The notes beneath the pieces were generated by a model, which saw nothing but the letters and a program-made list of their open reading frames with translations, ran no database searches and was not told the origin of the DNA. Below are positions 51,930 through 63,660 of a DNA stretch of 64,000 nt, piece after piece. Every line of letters starts with the position of its first letter. The stretch's first letter is position 1. The translations under genes were made by a program, and so were the position numbers. The stretch spans positions 868,001 to 932,000 of the forward strand of contig NZ_JACFYZ010000001.1 of assembly GCF_015712065.1 (NCBI RefSeq), written 5' to 3'. This DNA is from Ectopseudomonas chengduensis (GTDB lineage: Bacteria; Pseudomonadota; Gammaproteobacteria; Pseudomonadales; Pseudomonadaceae).

Positions 51930-52790
51930 TTAGCGCCGCGCAACTGCCTGATCAGCCGTGCACTGCTGCGCGGCCAGGTCGGCATGCAGGCTTTGCAAGC
52001 GTTTGTCGGCTCGTTCCATCTGTTTTGAGTCAGCCTGGGCAACCAGGTCGACGATCATCTCGGCCATGGCCTGGCGATTCTTCTGGTAGCTGATCCGGTA
52101 GGCGCTGGTGTAGAAGCGCTCGCGTTGTTGCAGCAGGGCAGTCATGCGCGCAGCGAAATCGTCGCCACGGCGTACTTCCAAGGCCTCACGCAGGGCCTGC
52201 TGCCAGGCCATGCGGTTTTCCAGCCAGACCTGGTTTTGTTCGCCCAGGCCCTGTGCCCAGCTCTGCACCCGCTCGCGCTGCTCGGCGTTCAGGGTGCCGA
52301 ACCAGGGTTGCAGACGCTCCTCCATGCGCTCGGCACGCCGGCTGACCTGCTCCTGCACCGGCGGCTCGAGAAACTCTTCACGCAGCTTGGCGTTCTGCTC
52401 GTCCATTGCCGCCAATAGCTGATCGACCTGACGCGGACTGAGGCCACGCAGCAGCTCGATGGTGCTGGGGGTTATTTCCACGGCGATGCGCTGCATGGCC
52501 TGTTCGAAGTCGGCCAGCTGGCTGGCCATCAGCTCGCTGTCACGGCTGCTCAGCGCCTGCTGACTGCGTTGCAGCCAGTCGAGATAACGCGGTAGCTCGA
52601 CGCTGCAATGCCAGGCCAGGTGCTCCTGCAGCTGGGGTTTGAGCCAGGCACTCTGCTCGCTGGTCAGCGCCACGTAGTCGCCCAGCTTCCACGGGATCAG
52701 CCAATCGAGGTTGCGATAGGCCAGGCCGACACGACTGCAGGCGCTCAGCAGCAGGGTGATGGCCAGTAGCAGGAGCAAAGGCTTGCGCAT
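51930..52790 (-). CDS. DUF6279 family lipoprotein
   Basis: The 286-residue protein has a lipoprotein signal MRKPLLLLLAITLLLSAC (lipobox LSAC). The mature part begins RVGLAYRNLDWLIPWKLGDYV and is alpha-helical with many charged residues, as in the DUF6279 (YhbE-like) lipoproteins of pseudomonads. Its function is unknown; an outer-membrane-facing periplasmic location is likely. It converges with ung. Confidence 0.85.
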   Translation of the reverse strand: MRKPLLLLLAITLLLSACSRVGLAYRNLDWLIPWKLGDYVALTSEQSAWLKPQLQEHLAWHCSVELPRYLDWLQRSQQALSSRDSELMASQLADFEQAMQRIAVEITPSTIELLRGLSPRQVDQLLAAMDEQNAKLREEFLEPPVQEQVSRRAERMEERLQPWFGTLNAEQRERVQSWAQGLGEQNQVWLENRMAWQQALREALEVRRGDDFAARMTALLQQRERFYTSAYRISYQKNRQAMAEMIVDLVAQADSKQMERADKRLQSLHADLAAQQCTADQAVARR

Positions 52791-52914
52791 GATCGGGGCT
52801 CGTGGGGGCACAGTTGTTGAGACTAATACTCGTCGAGGCTGACGCAAGAGGGCGGAAATATTCGCTTATGACTTCGCTGGTGTGAGGTTCGGATCGTGGG
52901 CAGAAGGGATTCTT

Positions 52915-53642
52915 TGCATGGATTGGGAAAGTGCGGATTGATACCGGACTGGTAAGTGCGTGTGTTCTTTTGCGCTATTTACGTCCGGGCAAAGGTCATT
53001 GGCGTGTCGATCTTTCGTCTTGGTTTCGCCCCTTACGGGCGAGTCACTTTCTCTTGCTTGCCCAAGAGAAAGTAACCAAAGAGAAGGGCACCCCGACATC
53101 CGGCCCCGGCTGCGCCGGGGTTCCCTCATTCCATCACCACTCCAGGGGCCCGCCACGAAGGGCCATCCCTGGCCCATCGTGGCTCTCGCGACATCCATGT
53201 CGCTCAACCCCTTACGCGGCGATTTCACTCGGCCTCCTGAAGGGGATTTGGGCGTCGTCTGTGAGATCGCGGTGAAAGATCAAAAGCCAGACGCCGCTGA
53301 GTTTAATTATGTGGAGATTACGCAAGCTCGCGACCTGGTCCCCTTCAGGAGGCCGAGTGGAGGTGTTGCGTAGGGGAGCGAGCCGCATGGATGCGGCGAG
53401 AGGCTTAAAGGGCCAGGGATGGCCCTTGTAAGCCGGCCCCGGAGCAACGCCGGAGCGAGGGAAGTTTCGCGTAGCGAAACCCGGATGTCGGGGTGCCCTT
53501 CTTTGGCACACCTTTCTTGGGCAAGCAAGAAAGGTGCGGCGCCCGTAAGGGGCGCAACCTAAACGCTCAGTGGACTCGGTAATGGATAGTGCCAAGTCAG
53601 TAAGCAATACGCACACAAACTCACTAGTCCAGTGTCAAACGC
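52915..53642. repeat. long imperfect palindromic repeat, copy 1
   Basis: The left arm contains CGCCCCTTACGGGCG (53027), TCTTGCTTGCCCAAGAGAAA, AAGGGCACCCCGACATCCGG (to 53103) and CTCGGCCTCCTGAAGGGG (about 53228). The right arm carries the complements: CCCCTTCAGGAGGCCGAG (about 53339), CCGGATGTCGGGGTGCCCTT (from 53481), TTTCTTGGGCAAGCAAGAAA and CGCCCGTAAGGGGCG (to 53555). Outer words (ATACCGGACTGG left, CCAGTGTCAA right) also match loosely. Arms of about 220 bases would form a giant hairpin. No credible gene is inside. A related copy lies at 60095-60662. Confidence 0.8.
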
Positions 53643-53663
53643 ATCCAAATAGGAATAACTAAT

Positions 53664-53690
53664 AAAAAACCGCCCCGAAGGGCGGTTTCC
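53664..53690 (-). terminator. rho-independent terminator after livF
   Basis: On the minus strand AACCGCCC-TTCG-GGGCGGTT is followed by TTTTTATTAG, 17 bases after the livF stop. It ends the liv operon. Confidence 0.9.
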
Positions 53691-53706
53691 ATGTCGCAGG
53701 TTGCGC

Positions 53707-54408
53707 TTAGCCGCCGAGGTAGGCGTCGCGTACCTTGGGGTCGTTGAGCAGCTCTTCACCGCTGCCGCGCATGACGATGTGGCCGTTCTCCAGCACGTAG
53801 CCGCGATCAGCCAGCTTCAGCGCCTGGTTGGCGTTCTGCTCGACCAGGAACACGGTCACGCCGTCTTTGCGCAGTTGCTCGATGATGTCGAAGATCTGCT
53901 GGATGATGATCGGCGCCAGGCCCAGCGACGGCTCGTCGAGCAGCAGCAGGTTGGGCTTGCTCATCAAGGCACGACCGATGGCGAGCATCTGCTGCTCGCC
54001 GCCGCTCATGGTGCCGGCACGCTGGGCGAAGCGCTCCTTCAGGCGCGGGAACAGGTGCAGGACCTTGTCCAGTTGCTCCTGATTGTCCGCCTTGCCCCCG
54101 AAGAAGCCGCCCATGGCCAGGTTTTCCTCGACGGTCAGGCGGGCGAACACGCGACGGCCTTCCGGCACGATGGCGATGCTCTTGCGCATGATCTCCGGGG
54201 TATCCATGCCCACCAGCTCTTCACCCAAGTAGCGGATGCTGCCGCTGGTGGCGCGCGGGTTGCCGCACAGGGTCATGAGCAGGGTCGACTTGCCGGCACC
54301 GTTGGCGCCGATCAGGGTGACGATCTCGCCTTTCTGCACTTCGATGCTGACGTCGTGCAGGGCCTGGATCTTGCCGTAGAAGGTTGAGACGTTGTTGAAG
54401 CTGAGCAT
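53707..54408 (-). CDS. livF: branched-chain amino acid ABC transporter ATPase LivF
   Basis: The 233-residue ATPase has Walker A GANGAGKSTL, the signature MSGGEQQMLAIGRAL, Walker B LLLLDEPSLGLAP and the LivF-type end QNANQALKLADRGYVLENG. With LivG it powers the high-affinity importer for leucine, isoleucine and valine. It is the last gene of livHMGF, 3 bases after livG, followed by a terminator. Confidence 0.95.
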   Translation of the reverse strand: MLSFNNVSTFYGKIQALHDVSIEVQKGEIVTLIGANGAGKSTLLMTLCGNPRATSGSIRYLGEELVGMDTPEIMRKSIAIVPEGRRVFARLTVEENLAMGGFFGGKADNQEQLDKVLHLFPRLKERFAQRAGTMSGGEQQMLAIGRALMSKPNLLLLDEPSLGLAPIIIQQIFDIIEQLRKDGVTVFLVEQNANQALKLADRGYVLENGHIVMRGSGEELLNDPKVRDAYLGG

Positions 54409-54411
54409 GGA

Positions 54412-55175
54412 TTACGCCTCCCCCAGATAGGCTTTGATCACGTCCGGGTTGTTGCGGATGTCGTCCGGCGTGCCGTCGGCCAGGGGAGTGCCCTGGTTGA
54501 TCACGTAGATGTGGTCGGAAATGCTCATCACCAGCTTCATGTCGTGCTCGATCAGCAGCACGGTGACATTGTGTTCGTCACGCAGCACGCTGATCAGGGC
54601 TTTCAGGTCTTCGGTTTCACGCGGGTTGAGACCGGCGGCCGGCTCGTCGAGCATAAGGATGCTCGGGCGCGTCATCATGCAGCGGGCGATTTCCAGGCGA
54701 CGCTGCTGACCATAGGCCAGGGTACCGGCGCTACGGTTGGCGAAGTCCACCAGGTCGACCTGTTCCAGCCAGTGGGCGGCGTAGTCCATGGCCTCGCGCT
54801 CGCTGCGGCGGAACGCCGAGGTCTTGAACAGACCCGCCAGGTAGCTGGTGTTGAGATGGCGATGCTGGGCGATCAGCAGGTTTTCCACCGCCGTCATGTC
54901 CTTGAACAGACGCACGTTCTGGAAGGTGCGTACCACGCCCTTGCGGGCGATCTTGTGGCCTGGCAGGCCTTCGATCGCCTCGCCGTTCAGGCGGATGCTG
55001 CCGGAGCTCGGCTGATAGAAACCGGTCAGGCAGTTGAAGACGGTGGTCTTGCCGGCGCCGTTCGGGCCGATCATCGAGACCACCTGCTTTTCCTTGACGT
55101 TCAGGCCCACCCCGTTGACGGCCAGCAGGCCGCCGAAACGCATGGACAGGCCGCTTACTTCGAGAATCGTGCGGC

Positions 55176-55179
<4 letters not shown>
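54412..55179 (-). CDS. livG: branched-chain amino acid ABC transporter ATPase LivG
   Basis: The 255-residue ATPase has Walker [19 protein letters not shown], the signature [15 protein letters not shown], Walker [15 protein letters not shown] and the switch His in [10 protein letters not shown]. Its start overlaps the livM stop (ATGA). Confidence 0.95.
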
Positions 55180-57355
<2,176 letters not shown>

Positions 57356-57427
57356 TGCCTAACTCCTGGGCGCTTGCGTAAAGCGGCGCTTGTGGCGCAG
57401 CGCGAGGCCGGAATTCTTCTAATAAAC

Positions 57428-57455
57428 AAAGCCCACTGCTCGCGCAGTGGGCTTT
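57428..57455 (-). terminator. terminator/attenuator between livK and livH
   Basis: AAAGCCCACTGC-TCGC-GCAGTGGGCTTT is a perfect 12-bp stem. On the minus strand it is followed by TGTTTATTAG. It lies 17 bases after the livK stop and would end many transcripts there, giving more binding protein than permease. Confidence 0.88.
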
Positions 57456-57471
57456 GGCTCAGACAGGAAGC

Positions 57472-58593
57472 TTACTTGGCTTCGGACTTGGTGCCGTCCT
57501 GGTGCCACTCGTACACCACGAAGCTGAAGTCCTTCAGGTCACCCTTCTCGTCGAAGCCCAGGGCGCCGGTGGGGGTGTCGAAGCTGTTGGCGCGCAGGGC
57601 AGCCGCTACCTTGGCGGTATCGGTATCGCCGGCTTTCTCGATGCCTTCGGCGATGACCTGAACGGCAGCGTAGGCCGGGAACACGAACGGACCGCTCGGG
57701 TCTTCGTTCTTGGCCTTGAAGGCCTCGACCAGCGCCTGGTTCTTCGGATCCTGGTCGAAGGACTTCGGCAGGGTCACCAGCAGGCCTTCGGAAGCCGGGC
57801 CGGCGATGGCCGAGATTTCCTTGTTACCCACGCCTTCCGGGCCCATGAACTTGACGTTCAGGCCGCGCTCTTTGGTCTGGCGCAGCAGCAGGCCCAGCTC
57901 CGGGTGGTAGCCGCCGTAGTAGACGAAGTCGACGCCAGCTTGGTTGAGCTTGGCGATCAGCGCGGAGAAGTCCTTGTCGCCGGCGTTGATGCCTTCGAAC
58001 AGGGAAACCTTGACGCCTTTGCCTTCCAGGGTCTGCTTGACCGCGGTGGCGATGCCTTCGCCGTACTGCTGCTTGTCGTGAATGACGGCGACGTTCTTCG
58101 GCTTGACGTGGTCAGCGATAAAGTTACCGGCGGTCGGGCCTTGCAGACTGTCCAGACCGATGGTGCGGAAGACCAGCTCATAGCCACGAGCAGTGATGTC
58201 CGGGCTGGTGGAAGCCGCGGTGATCATCAGGATGCCTTCGTCTTCGTAGATGTCTGAAGCCGGCTGAGTGGAGCTGGAGCACAGGTGGCCAACCACGAAC
58301 TTGACGCCGTCGTTGACGATCTTGTTAGCAACGGCAACGGCTTGTTTCGGATCGCACGCGTCGTCGTAGACCACGCCTTCGAGCTGGGCGCCGTTGACGC
58401 CGCCGGCCTTGTTGATCTGTTCGATGGCCATCTTGGCGCCGATGAATTGCATCTCGCCGTACTGAGCAACGGCACCGGTCACCGGACCGGCCAGACCGAT
58501 CTTGATGTTGTCGGCCGCCATCGAATAGCTGGCCGCCCCCGCCAGTGCCATTGCCGCGAACAGCTTGGAAATCTGCTTAGTAGCCTTGTTCAT
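57472..58593 (-). CDS. livK: branched-chain amino acid binding protein LivK/BraC
   Basis: The 373-residue periplasmic protein has a signal peptide (LFAAMALAGAASYSMA) and the Peripla_BP_6 fold: IKIGLAGPVTGAVAQYGEMQ, DDACDPKQAVAVANKIVNDG and GYHPELGLLLRQ. It corresponds to BraC of P. aeruginosa and binds leucine, isoleucine, valine and probably alanine. It is the first gene of the liv operon. Confidence 0.94.
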   Translation of the reverse strand: MNKATKQISKLFAAMALAGAASYSMAADNIKIGLAGPVTGAVAQYGEMQFIGAKMAIEQINKAGGVNGAQLEGVVYDDACDPKQAVAVANKIVNDGVKFVVGHLCSSSTQPASDIYEDEGILMITAASTSPDITARGYELVFRTIGLDSLQGPTAGNFIADHVKPKNVAVIHDKQQYGEGIATAVKQTLEGKGVKVSLFEGINAGDKDFSALIAKLNQAGVDFVYYGGYHPELGLLLRQTKERGLNVKFMGPEGVGNKEISAIAGPASEGLLVTLPKSFDQDPKNQALVEAFKAKNEDPSGPFVFPAYAAVQVIAEGIEKAGDTDTAKVAAALRANSFDTPTGALGFDEKGDLKDFSFVVYEWHQDGTKSEAK

Positions 58594-58888
58594 GAGTGCT
58601 CCACTCTTGTGTTTTTCGTTGTTGTAGTTCTTGCGGCCGAAGCTGCAGAACCGGGTCCGTTACCCCGGTAATGCCTCCGGCAACTGTACCGGAACAGTGT
58701 AGAGCGCGGATTTGCGCCTTGAAAAGCCGGCAGCTGGAGGCGAAACGTGGGGTTGTCGCTAAATTGCAAGGAATGTATAGAAAAACGGCGTGGCCTGGGT
58801 CGGCTGGCGAGCGTCGCGCGGTTGCCAGGGCAGTTGCCGACGCTATCATTGCGCGCCTGCATTCAAAGCCATCGACACGGGACACACC

Positions 58889-59206
58889 ATGACGGATCAA
58901 TCTAGCACCCTCTATGCCAAGCTGCTCGGTGAGACAGCGCCGATTCGTTGGCAGGAACTGCAGCCGTTCTTCGCTCGCGGTGCGCTACTCTGGGTCGAGG
59001 GTAGTCAGGATCTGGTGGCGGTCGCGCAGGCTGTGGCCGAGAACGATCAGGCTCGAGTCGCGCAATGGATGAACCAAGGCCTGCTGTGCAAGCTCGAAGA
59101 TTCACGTGCCGAAGATCTGCTCTCGCGTGACCCGCAGTTGTGGGCAGTCGTGGTCGCCCCCTGGGTGCTGGTACAGGAAAGGGCAGGGGATTCGACCCTG
59201 CACTGA
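58889..59206 (+). CDS. DUF2288 family protein
   Basis: The 105-residue protein has the motifs LLGETAPIRWQELQPFFARG and LLWVEGSQDLVAVAQAVAEN, typical of DUF2288. It is soluble and of unknown function. ATG 58889 begins the conserved part; the frame upstream is open but lies in the divergent livK promoter region (58594-58888, no gene seen). Confidence 0.85.
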   Translation: MTDQSSTLYAKLLGETAPIRWQELQPFFARGALLWVEGSQDLVAVAQAVAENDQARVAQWMNQGLLCKLEDSRAEDLLSRDPQLWAVVVAPWVLVQERAGDSTLH

Positions 59207-59301
59207 AATGGCGCACTGCAGGGCTGTGAGCAGCGAGCTAGACTCTTCGCACGCTCCCGTCAGGGAGTTTTTCGTAGCGTCATGGCAAAGGAGTGAGCCC
59301 C

Positions 59302-59673
59302 ATGTTCGAACCTGGTCACCTGCATCGCAGCAATCCGCCTGGCCTGGGCGGGCAACCCGGTTACAGCATCGATTTCTACTACGAGGTGCGCAAGGATTCG
59401 CAAGAAGGGCCCATGCTGCATGGGCGCCTGGTTGGCGAGATCGACGGCAAGGCCTTCGAGGAAGTCTTCGAGATGCATCGCGATACCGCGTTCAATTTCG
59501 CCAGCGTGATCTCCCGCCTGGTGGCCAAGCATGGCCTGCCGCCCAACCATAGCCCGATCATGCGGGCGCATGCCGAATACGATGCGATCTTCGAGGACAT
59601 TCGCGCCAGGCTGCACGCCAAGCCGGGTGAAGCGGTGGACCTCGATCACCTGGAGCGCGACGGTCTGACGTGA
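59302..59673 (+). CDS. unknown 123-residue protein
   Basis: I do not recognise this family. The protein is soluble and charged, with GYSIDFYYEVRKDSQ, GEIDGKAFEEVFEMHRDTAF and a C-terminal helix-rich segment. AAAGGAG precedes ATG 59302 by eight bases. It ends 24 bases before a strong bidirectional terminator shared with the convergent bfd gene. Codon use is like its neighbours, so it is probably a real Pseudomonas gene. Confidence 0.72.
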   Translation: MFEPGHLHRSNPPGLGGQPGYSIDFYYEVRKDSQEGPMLHGRLVGEIDGKAFEEVFEMHRDTAFNFASVISRLVAKHGLPPNHSPIMRAHAEYDAIFEDIRARLHAKPGEAVDLDHLERDGLT

Positions 59674-59697
59674 TCCCCTGGCTGTTCGAGGACGAAA

Positions 59698-59725
59698 AAA
59701 AACCGGATTCCAGGATCCGGTTTTT
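59698..59725. terminator. bidirectional terminator
   Basis: AAAAACCGGAT-TCCAGG-ATCCGGTTTTT has an 11-bp stem with A and T runs on both sides, placed between convergent genes. Confidence 0.92.
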
Positions 59726-59741
59726 CATTCTCGGTCGTGCG

Positions 59742-59960
59742 TCAGGCCGCGACGAAACCTGCAGGGTAGGCCAGCGAGACTTGGCTGCTCTGCACTTCGG
59801 CGATGGTTTCGCGGACGACCTGCTTGGCCAGGCAAGCACACTTGCCGCACTGGCTGGCGATGCCGAGCGTGCCGCGCACTTCACGGTAGCTGCAGCAGCC
59901 CTCGTAGACCGCATCGCGGATTTGAGTATCGGTGACACCTTCACAGAGGCAGACGTACAT
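59742..59960 (-). CDS. bfd: bacterioferritin-associated ferredoxin Bfd
   Basis: The 72-residue [2Fe-2S] ferredoxin has ligands C4 and C6 in MYVCLCEG and the CGKC pair near residue 37. It reduces iron stored in bacterioferritin so that it can leave the core. ATG 59960 starts MYVCLC; an in-frame TTG at 59966 is less likely. A possible Fur box lies upstream, in line with induction under iron shortage. Confidence 0.94.
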   Translation of the reverse strand: MYVCLCEGVTDTQIRDAVYEGCCSYREVRGTLGIASQCGKCACLAKQVVRETIAEVQSSQVSLAYPAGFVAA

Positions 59961-60003
59961 AAGCAAGGCTCGTCTTGGTGGTTCTGTTCAATGGACCGGA
60001 TAC

Positions 60004-60030
60004 TAATGTTAATGAGAATGCTTGTCAAAG
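60004..60030 (-). promoter_or_regulatory. possible Fur box upstream of bfd
   Basis: The AT-rich stretch containing CTAATGTTAATGAGAATGC (minus strand GCATTCTCATTAACATTAG) resembles the Fur consensus GATAATGATAATCATTATC and the common CATTCTCATT half-site. It stands about 50-70 bases upstream of the bfd start, where a promoter is expected. Confidence 0.6.
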
Positions 60031-60094
60031 ATCTATTGCGAATGCTCGCAGTGTCTGACGAACGGTTCGGGCTCGGGCTGAAAAAAGGTTCTTC

Positions 60095-60662
60095 GCATAG
60101 TTTGGGGAAAGTGCGGGTTGACACCGGACTGGCAAATAAGTGTGTGCTGCTGCCAACTTGGCACTATCCATCAGCGCGCTGTCTGGTCTGATGGGTTTCG
60201 CCCCTTACGGGCGAGTCACTTTCTCTTGCTTGCCCAAGAGAAAGTAACCAAAGAGAAGGGCACCCCACCATCCGGGCTAGGCGCCCCCGCCCTGCTGCGC
60301 CGGGGTTCCCTCGCTCCATCACCACTTCAGGGGCACGACCGGATGCGGCCCACCGACGAAGGGCCATCCCTGGCCCATCGTGGCTCTCGCGACATCCATG
60401 TCGCTCAACCCCTTACGTGGCGATTCCACTCGGCCTCCTGAAGGGGACTTGGCCGTCGTCTGCACCATCGCAGTTGAAGAGCAAAGGCAAAGGCCAGACG
60501 CCGCCAATTCCAATCAGGGTGAGCGCAGCGAATCAAGGTGTGGCGCCCGTAAGGGGCGCAACCCAAACGTTCAGCAGACGCGCTAATGGATAGAGCTAAG
60601 TCGTCGAAAGCCACACAAACTTGCCAGCCCGGTGCCAACTCGCACTTGTCCCCAAACTATGC
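60095..60662. repeat. long imperfect palindromic repeat, copy 2
   Basis: The outer ends GCATAGTTTGGGGAAAGTGC (60095) and GTCCCCAAACTATGC (to 60662) are complementary, as are ACACCGGACTGGCAA and TTGCCAGCCCGGTGCC. Inside are the same words as copy 1: CGCCCCTTACGGGCG (60199), TTGCTTGCCCAAGAGAAA, AAGGGCACCCCACCATCCGG and CTCGGCCTCCTGAAGGGG. The right arm has lost its middle and keeps only CGCCCGTAAGGGGCG near 60545. No gene is seen. Confidence 0.8.
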
Positions 60663-60671
60663 GTAGAACCA

Positions 60672-60697
60672 AAAAAACCGGCAGACGCCGGTTTTTT
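60672..60697 (-). terminator. terminator after rnt
   Basis: AAAAAACCGGC-AGAC-GCCGGTTTTTT has an 11-bp stem with A/T runs on both sides, 27 bases after the rnt stop. Confidence 0.9.
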
Positions 60698-60724
60698 CAT
60701 GGGGTTCGATCGCCGCGCAGAGGC

Positions 60725-61399
60725 TCACTGATCGAACTCGTCCCAACCACCCATTTCCTTCCAGCGATTGACGATGCCGCAGAACAGCTCGGCGGTCTTC
60801 TCGGTGTCGTAGCGCGCCGAGTGCGCTTCCTTGCCGTCGAACTCGATACCGGCCGTCTGGCAGGCCTTGGCCAGCACGGTCTGGCCATAAGCGAGACCGG
60901 CGAGGGTCGCGGTGTCGAAGCTGGAGAACGGGTGGAAGGGGTTGCGCTTGATGCCGCAACGGGCCACCGCCGCATTGAGGAAGCCCAGGTCGAAACTACT
61001 GTTATGACCGACCAGGATCGCGCGCTTGCAGCCAGCTGATTTGATCGACTTGCGCAGGCCCTTGAAGATTTCGCCCAGGGCATGTTCTTCGCTTACCGCC
61101 ATGCGCAGCGGGTGGTCGAGCTTGATGCCGGTGAATTCCAGCGCGGCTTGTTCGATGTTGGCGCCTGCGAAGGGTTCAATGCGGAAGAAGTGGGTGTGAT
61201 CTGGATAAAGAAAGCCGCTCTCGTCCATGGCGATGGTGGTCGCGGCGATTTCCAGCAGGGCATCGGTGGCGCAGTTGAAGCCGCCGGTCTCCACATCCAC
61301 CACAACCGGCAGATAACCGCGAAAGCGCGCCGCCATGGGCGTGCGCGGGCCGGACGGCAGGCTGGGTTCGAGTTCTTCGTCGTAGTTGTCTTCGCTCAC
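60725..61399 (-). CDS. rnt: ribonuclease T
   Basis: The 224-residue DEDDh exonuclease has [10 protein letters not shown] (Asp, Glu), [14 protein letters not shown] (Asp) and [15 protein letters not shown] (His, Asp). It trims 3' ends of tRNA and other stable RNAs. The GTG start at 61399 has GGAGG seven bases upstream and overlaps the pyrC stop (GTGA), so the two genes are coupled as in P. aeruginosa. Confidence 0.95.
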   Translation of the reverse strand: MSEDNYDEELEPSLPSGPRTPMAARFRGYLPVVVDVETGGFNCATDALLEIAATTIAMDESGFLYPDHTHFFRIEPFAGANIEQAALEFTGIKLDHPLRMAVSEEHALGEIFKGLRKSIKSAGCKRAILVGHNSSFDLGFLNAAVARCGIKRNPFHPFSSFDTATLAGLAYGQTVLAKACQTAGIEFDGKEAHSARYDTEKTAELFCGIVNRWKEMGGWDEFDQ

Positions 61400-62442
61400 G
61401 CCTGAGCCTCCAGCAATTTCCAGCGCAGGGTTTCGCCGGCGCGCAGCGGCACCACGCTGTTGTCGCCCAGCGGCAGGGTGGCCGGTACGGTCCACTCCTC
61501 GCGCACCAGGGTGATGCTGTCGCTGTTACGTGGCATGCCGTAGAAGTCCGGGCCGTGGAAGCTGGCGAAGGCTTCTAGCTTGTCCAGGGCGCCGCGCTGC
61601 TCGAAAGCCTCGGCGTACAGTTCGATGGCCGCATAGGCGGTGTAGCAGCCGGCGCAGCCGCAGGCGGCTTCCTTGGCGTGCTTGACGTGCGGCGCCGAGT
61701 CGGTGCCGAGGAAGAATTTGGCGTTGCCGCTGGTGGCGGCGTCGAGCAGGGCTTCCTGGTGCACGTTGCGCTTGAGGATCGGCAGGCAATAGAAGTGCGG
61801 GCGAATGCCGCCAACCAGCATGTGGTTGCGGTTGTACAGCAGGTGATGCGCGGTGATGGTGGCGCCGACGTTGGCCGAGGCGGCCTCGACGAACTGCACC
61901 GCGTCACGGGTGGTGATGTGCTCGAACACCACTTTCAGTGTGGGGAAGCGCTCGACCACGCGGGTGAGGTGCTCGTCGATGAAGGCTTTTTCGCGGTCGA
62001 ACACGTCGATCTCGGCGCGGGTCACTTCGCCATGCACCAGCAGCAGCATGCCGACTTCTGCCATGGCTTCCAGCGCCGGGAAGATCTTGTCGATGCTGGT
62101 CACGCCCGAGTCGGAGTTGGTGGTAGCGCCGGCCGGGTAGAGTTTGGCGGCATGCACGAAGCCACTGGCCTTGGCTGCACACACGTCCTCGGGACTGGTG
62201 TTGTCGGTGAGATAGAGCACCATCAGTGGCTCGAAGCGGCTGCCGGCGGGGCGCGCCGCGAGAATGCGCTGGCGATAGGCATCGGCCTCGGCGGCATTAC
62301 GCACCGGCGGTACCAGGTTGGGCATGATGATGGCGCGGCCGAAAGTGCGCGCGGCATCGCCGACGGTGTGTGGCAGCACCGCGCCATCGCGCAGGTGAAT
62401 GTGCCAGTCATCGGGACGCAGGAGAGTCAGGCGGTCGGACAT
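61396..62442 (-). CDS. pyrC: dihydroorotase PyrC
   Basis: The 348-residue class II dihydroorotase has [10 protein letters not shown], the carboxylated Lys in [28 protein letters not shown] and GTDSAPH. It makes dihydroorotate in pyrimidine synthesis. ATG 62442 starts MSDRLTLL. It is the first gene of the pyrC-rnt pair. Confidence 0.96.
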   Translation of the reverse strand: MSDRLTLLRPDDWHIHLRDGAVLPHTVGDAARTFGRAIIMPNLVPPVRNAAEADAYRQRILAARPAGSRFEPLMVLYLTDNTSPEDVCAAKASGFVHAAKLYPAGATTNSDSGVTSIDKIFPALEAMAEVGMLLLVHGEVTRAEIDVFDREKAFIDEHLTRVVERFPTLKVVFEHITTRDAVQFVEAASANVGATITAHHLLYNRNHMLVGGIRPHFYCLPILKRNVHQEALLDAATSGNAKFFLGTDSAPHVKHAKEAACGCAGCYTAYAAIELYAEAFEQRGALDKLEAFASFHGPDFYGMPRNSDSITLVREEWTVPATLPLGDNSVVPLRAGETLRWKLLEAQA

Positions 62443-62595
62443 GGAGGCTTCCAGGCGGGTAAAACGTGGCCGCATGGTAACTGAAAAGCGCCTGTTCGCG
62501 CTCGCGCCGACGCGACAATCGCACGTCGGGGGTCAAGTTTCCGTGCGCCTGACCGATACCCCTTGGGAATGCCGTGAACCGCCGTGGAGTCGACC

Positions 62596-63543
62596 GTGCG
62601 TGCGCCCAATTTCCTTCTGATCAGCCTGCTGGCTGGCATGCCCTTGTGCCTGCCAGCGCACGCCATCAGCTTCCAGACGCGGCTGGAGAAGGTGGAGTGG
62701 ACGGTCGAGGGTGACCAGTTCGAGTGTCGCCTGAGTCAGCCGATCAGCAATTTCGGCAGCGGCGAGTTCGTACGCCGCGCGGGTGAACAGGTCACCTTTC
62801 GTCTCAAGGCCCGTGAACGCTGGATGGGTGCGGGTTCGGCGACCTTGCTGGCGGCGGCGGCGCCCTGGCAGCCGGGGCGCGGCGATATCAATCTCGGTGT
62901 GGTCAGCGTCGGTAATGGCGAGGTGCCGTTCAACAGCTCGCAGGAGCAGGGTTCGCGGCTGCTCACCGGTCTGCTCGAAGGGCGCAGCCCGCTGGTGCGT
63001 CATCGCACCCTCAACGGTGGCGACAATCTGGAAGTACGTTTGCTGCCGGTGAAGTTTCACAAGGCCTATGACGATTACCAGGCCTGTATCGCCAAGTTGC
63101 TACCGGTCAATTTCGATCAGATTCGCCAGGCGCAGATCGGTTTCCCGGGAGGCGGCATCGATCTCGATCCGATGGCCAAGGCCAAGCTCGATATCGTCCT
63201 CGACTTCGTCAAGGCTGACCCCACCATCAACAGCTTCCAGATCGATGGTCACGCCGACAACAGTGGTAATCGTCTGACCAATCGCGACCTCTCGCGCCGT
63301 CGTGCGCTGGCCGTGCAGGAGTATCTGGTGGCCGGTGGCGTACCGGTCGAGCAGATCACCATGCGCTTTCATGGCGAGCGTTACCCGCTGGTGCCAAACA
63401 ACAACGAAGCCAATCGCGCCAAGAACCGTCGCGCGACCCTGCGCCTGGATCGCGTACCCGCGCCGGAAGTCCCGGTACAGAGCGAACCGCAGACCGCTCC
63501 ACCGAGCACCCCGGTCGATCCGGTCGGAAGCACCCCCTCCTGA
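62596..63543 (+). CDS. motY: sodium-type flagellar motor protein MotY (OmpA family)
   Basis: The 315-residue protein has a signal peptide (FLLISLLAGMPLCLPAHA), an N-terminal MotY domain (about residues 25-165) and a C-terminal OmpA-like peptidoglycan-binding domain (IDLDPMAKAKLDIVLDF, IDGHADNSGNRLTN, LSRRRALAVQEYL). It forms part of the T ring that anchors stators in polar flagella. GTG 62596 has GGAG at six bases and begins the signal peptide directly. In P. aeruginosa motY (PA3526) also stands between pyrC and argG. Confidence 0.92.
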   Translation: MRAPNFLLISLLAGMPLCLPAHAISFQTRLEKVEWTVEGDQFECRLSQPISNFGSGEFVRRAGEQVTFRLKARERWMGAGSATLLAAAAPWQPGRGDINLGVVSVGNGEVPFNSSQEQGSRLLTGLLEGRSPLVRHRTLNGGDNLEVRLLPVKFHKAYDDYQACIAKLLPVNFDQIRQAQIGFPGGGIDLDPMAKAKLDIVLDFVKADPTINSFQIDGHADNSGNRLTNRDLSRRRALAVQEYLVAGGVPVEQITMRFHGERYPLVPNNNEANRAKNRRATLRLDRVPAPEVPVQSEPQTAPPSTPVDPVGSTPS

Positions 63544-63660
63544 GCAAAAAACGCTGATTCTCGCCGTCGCTTCGTCGTCACAAGCTGTCGCGCCCCTGTA
63601 AATTGGCCCGCAGGGCCAGTAGAATCACTGGTTTTACCGTACAACCCGTGGAGTGATGGC

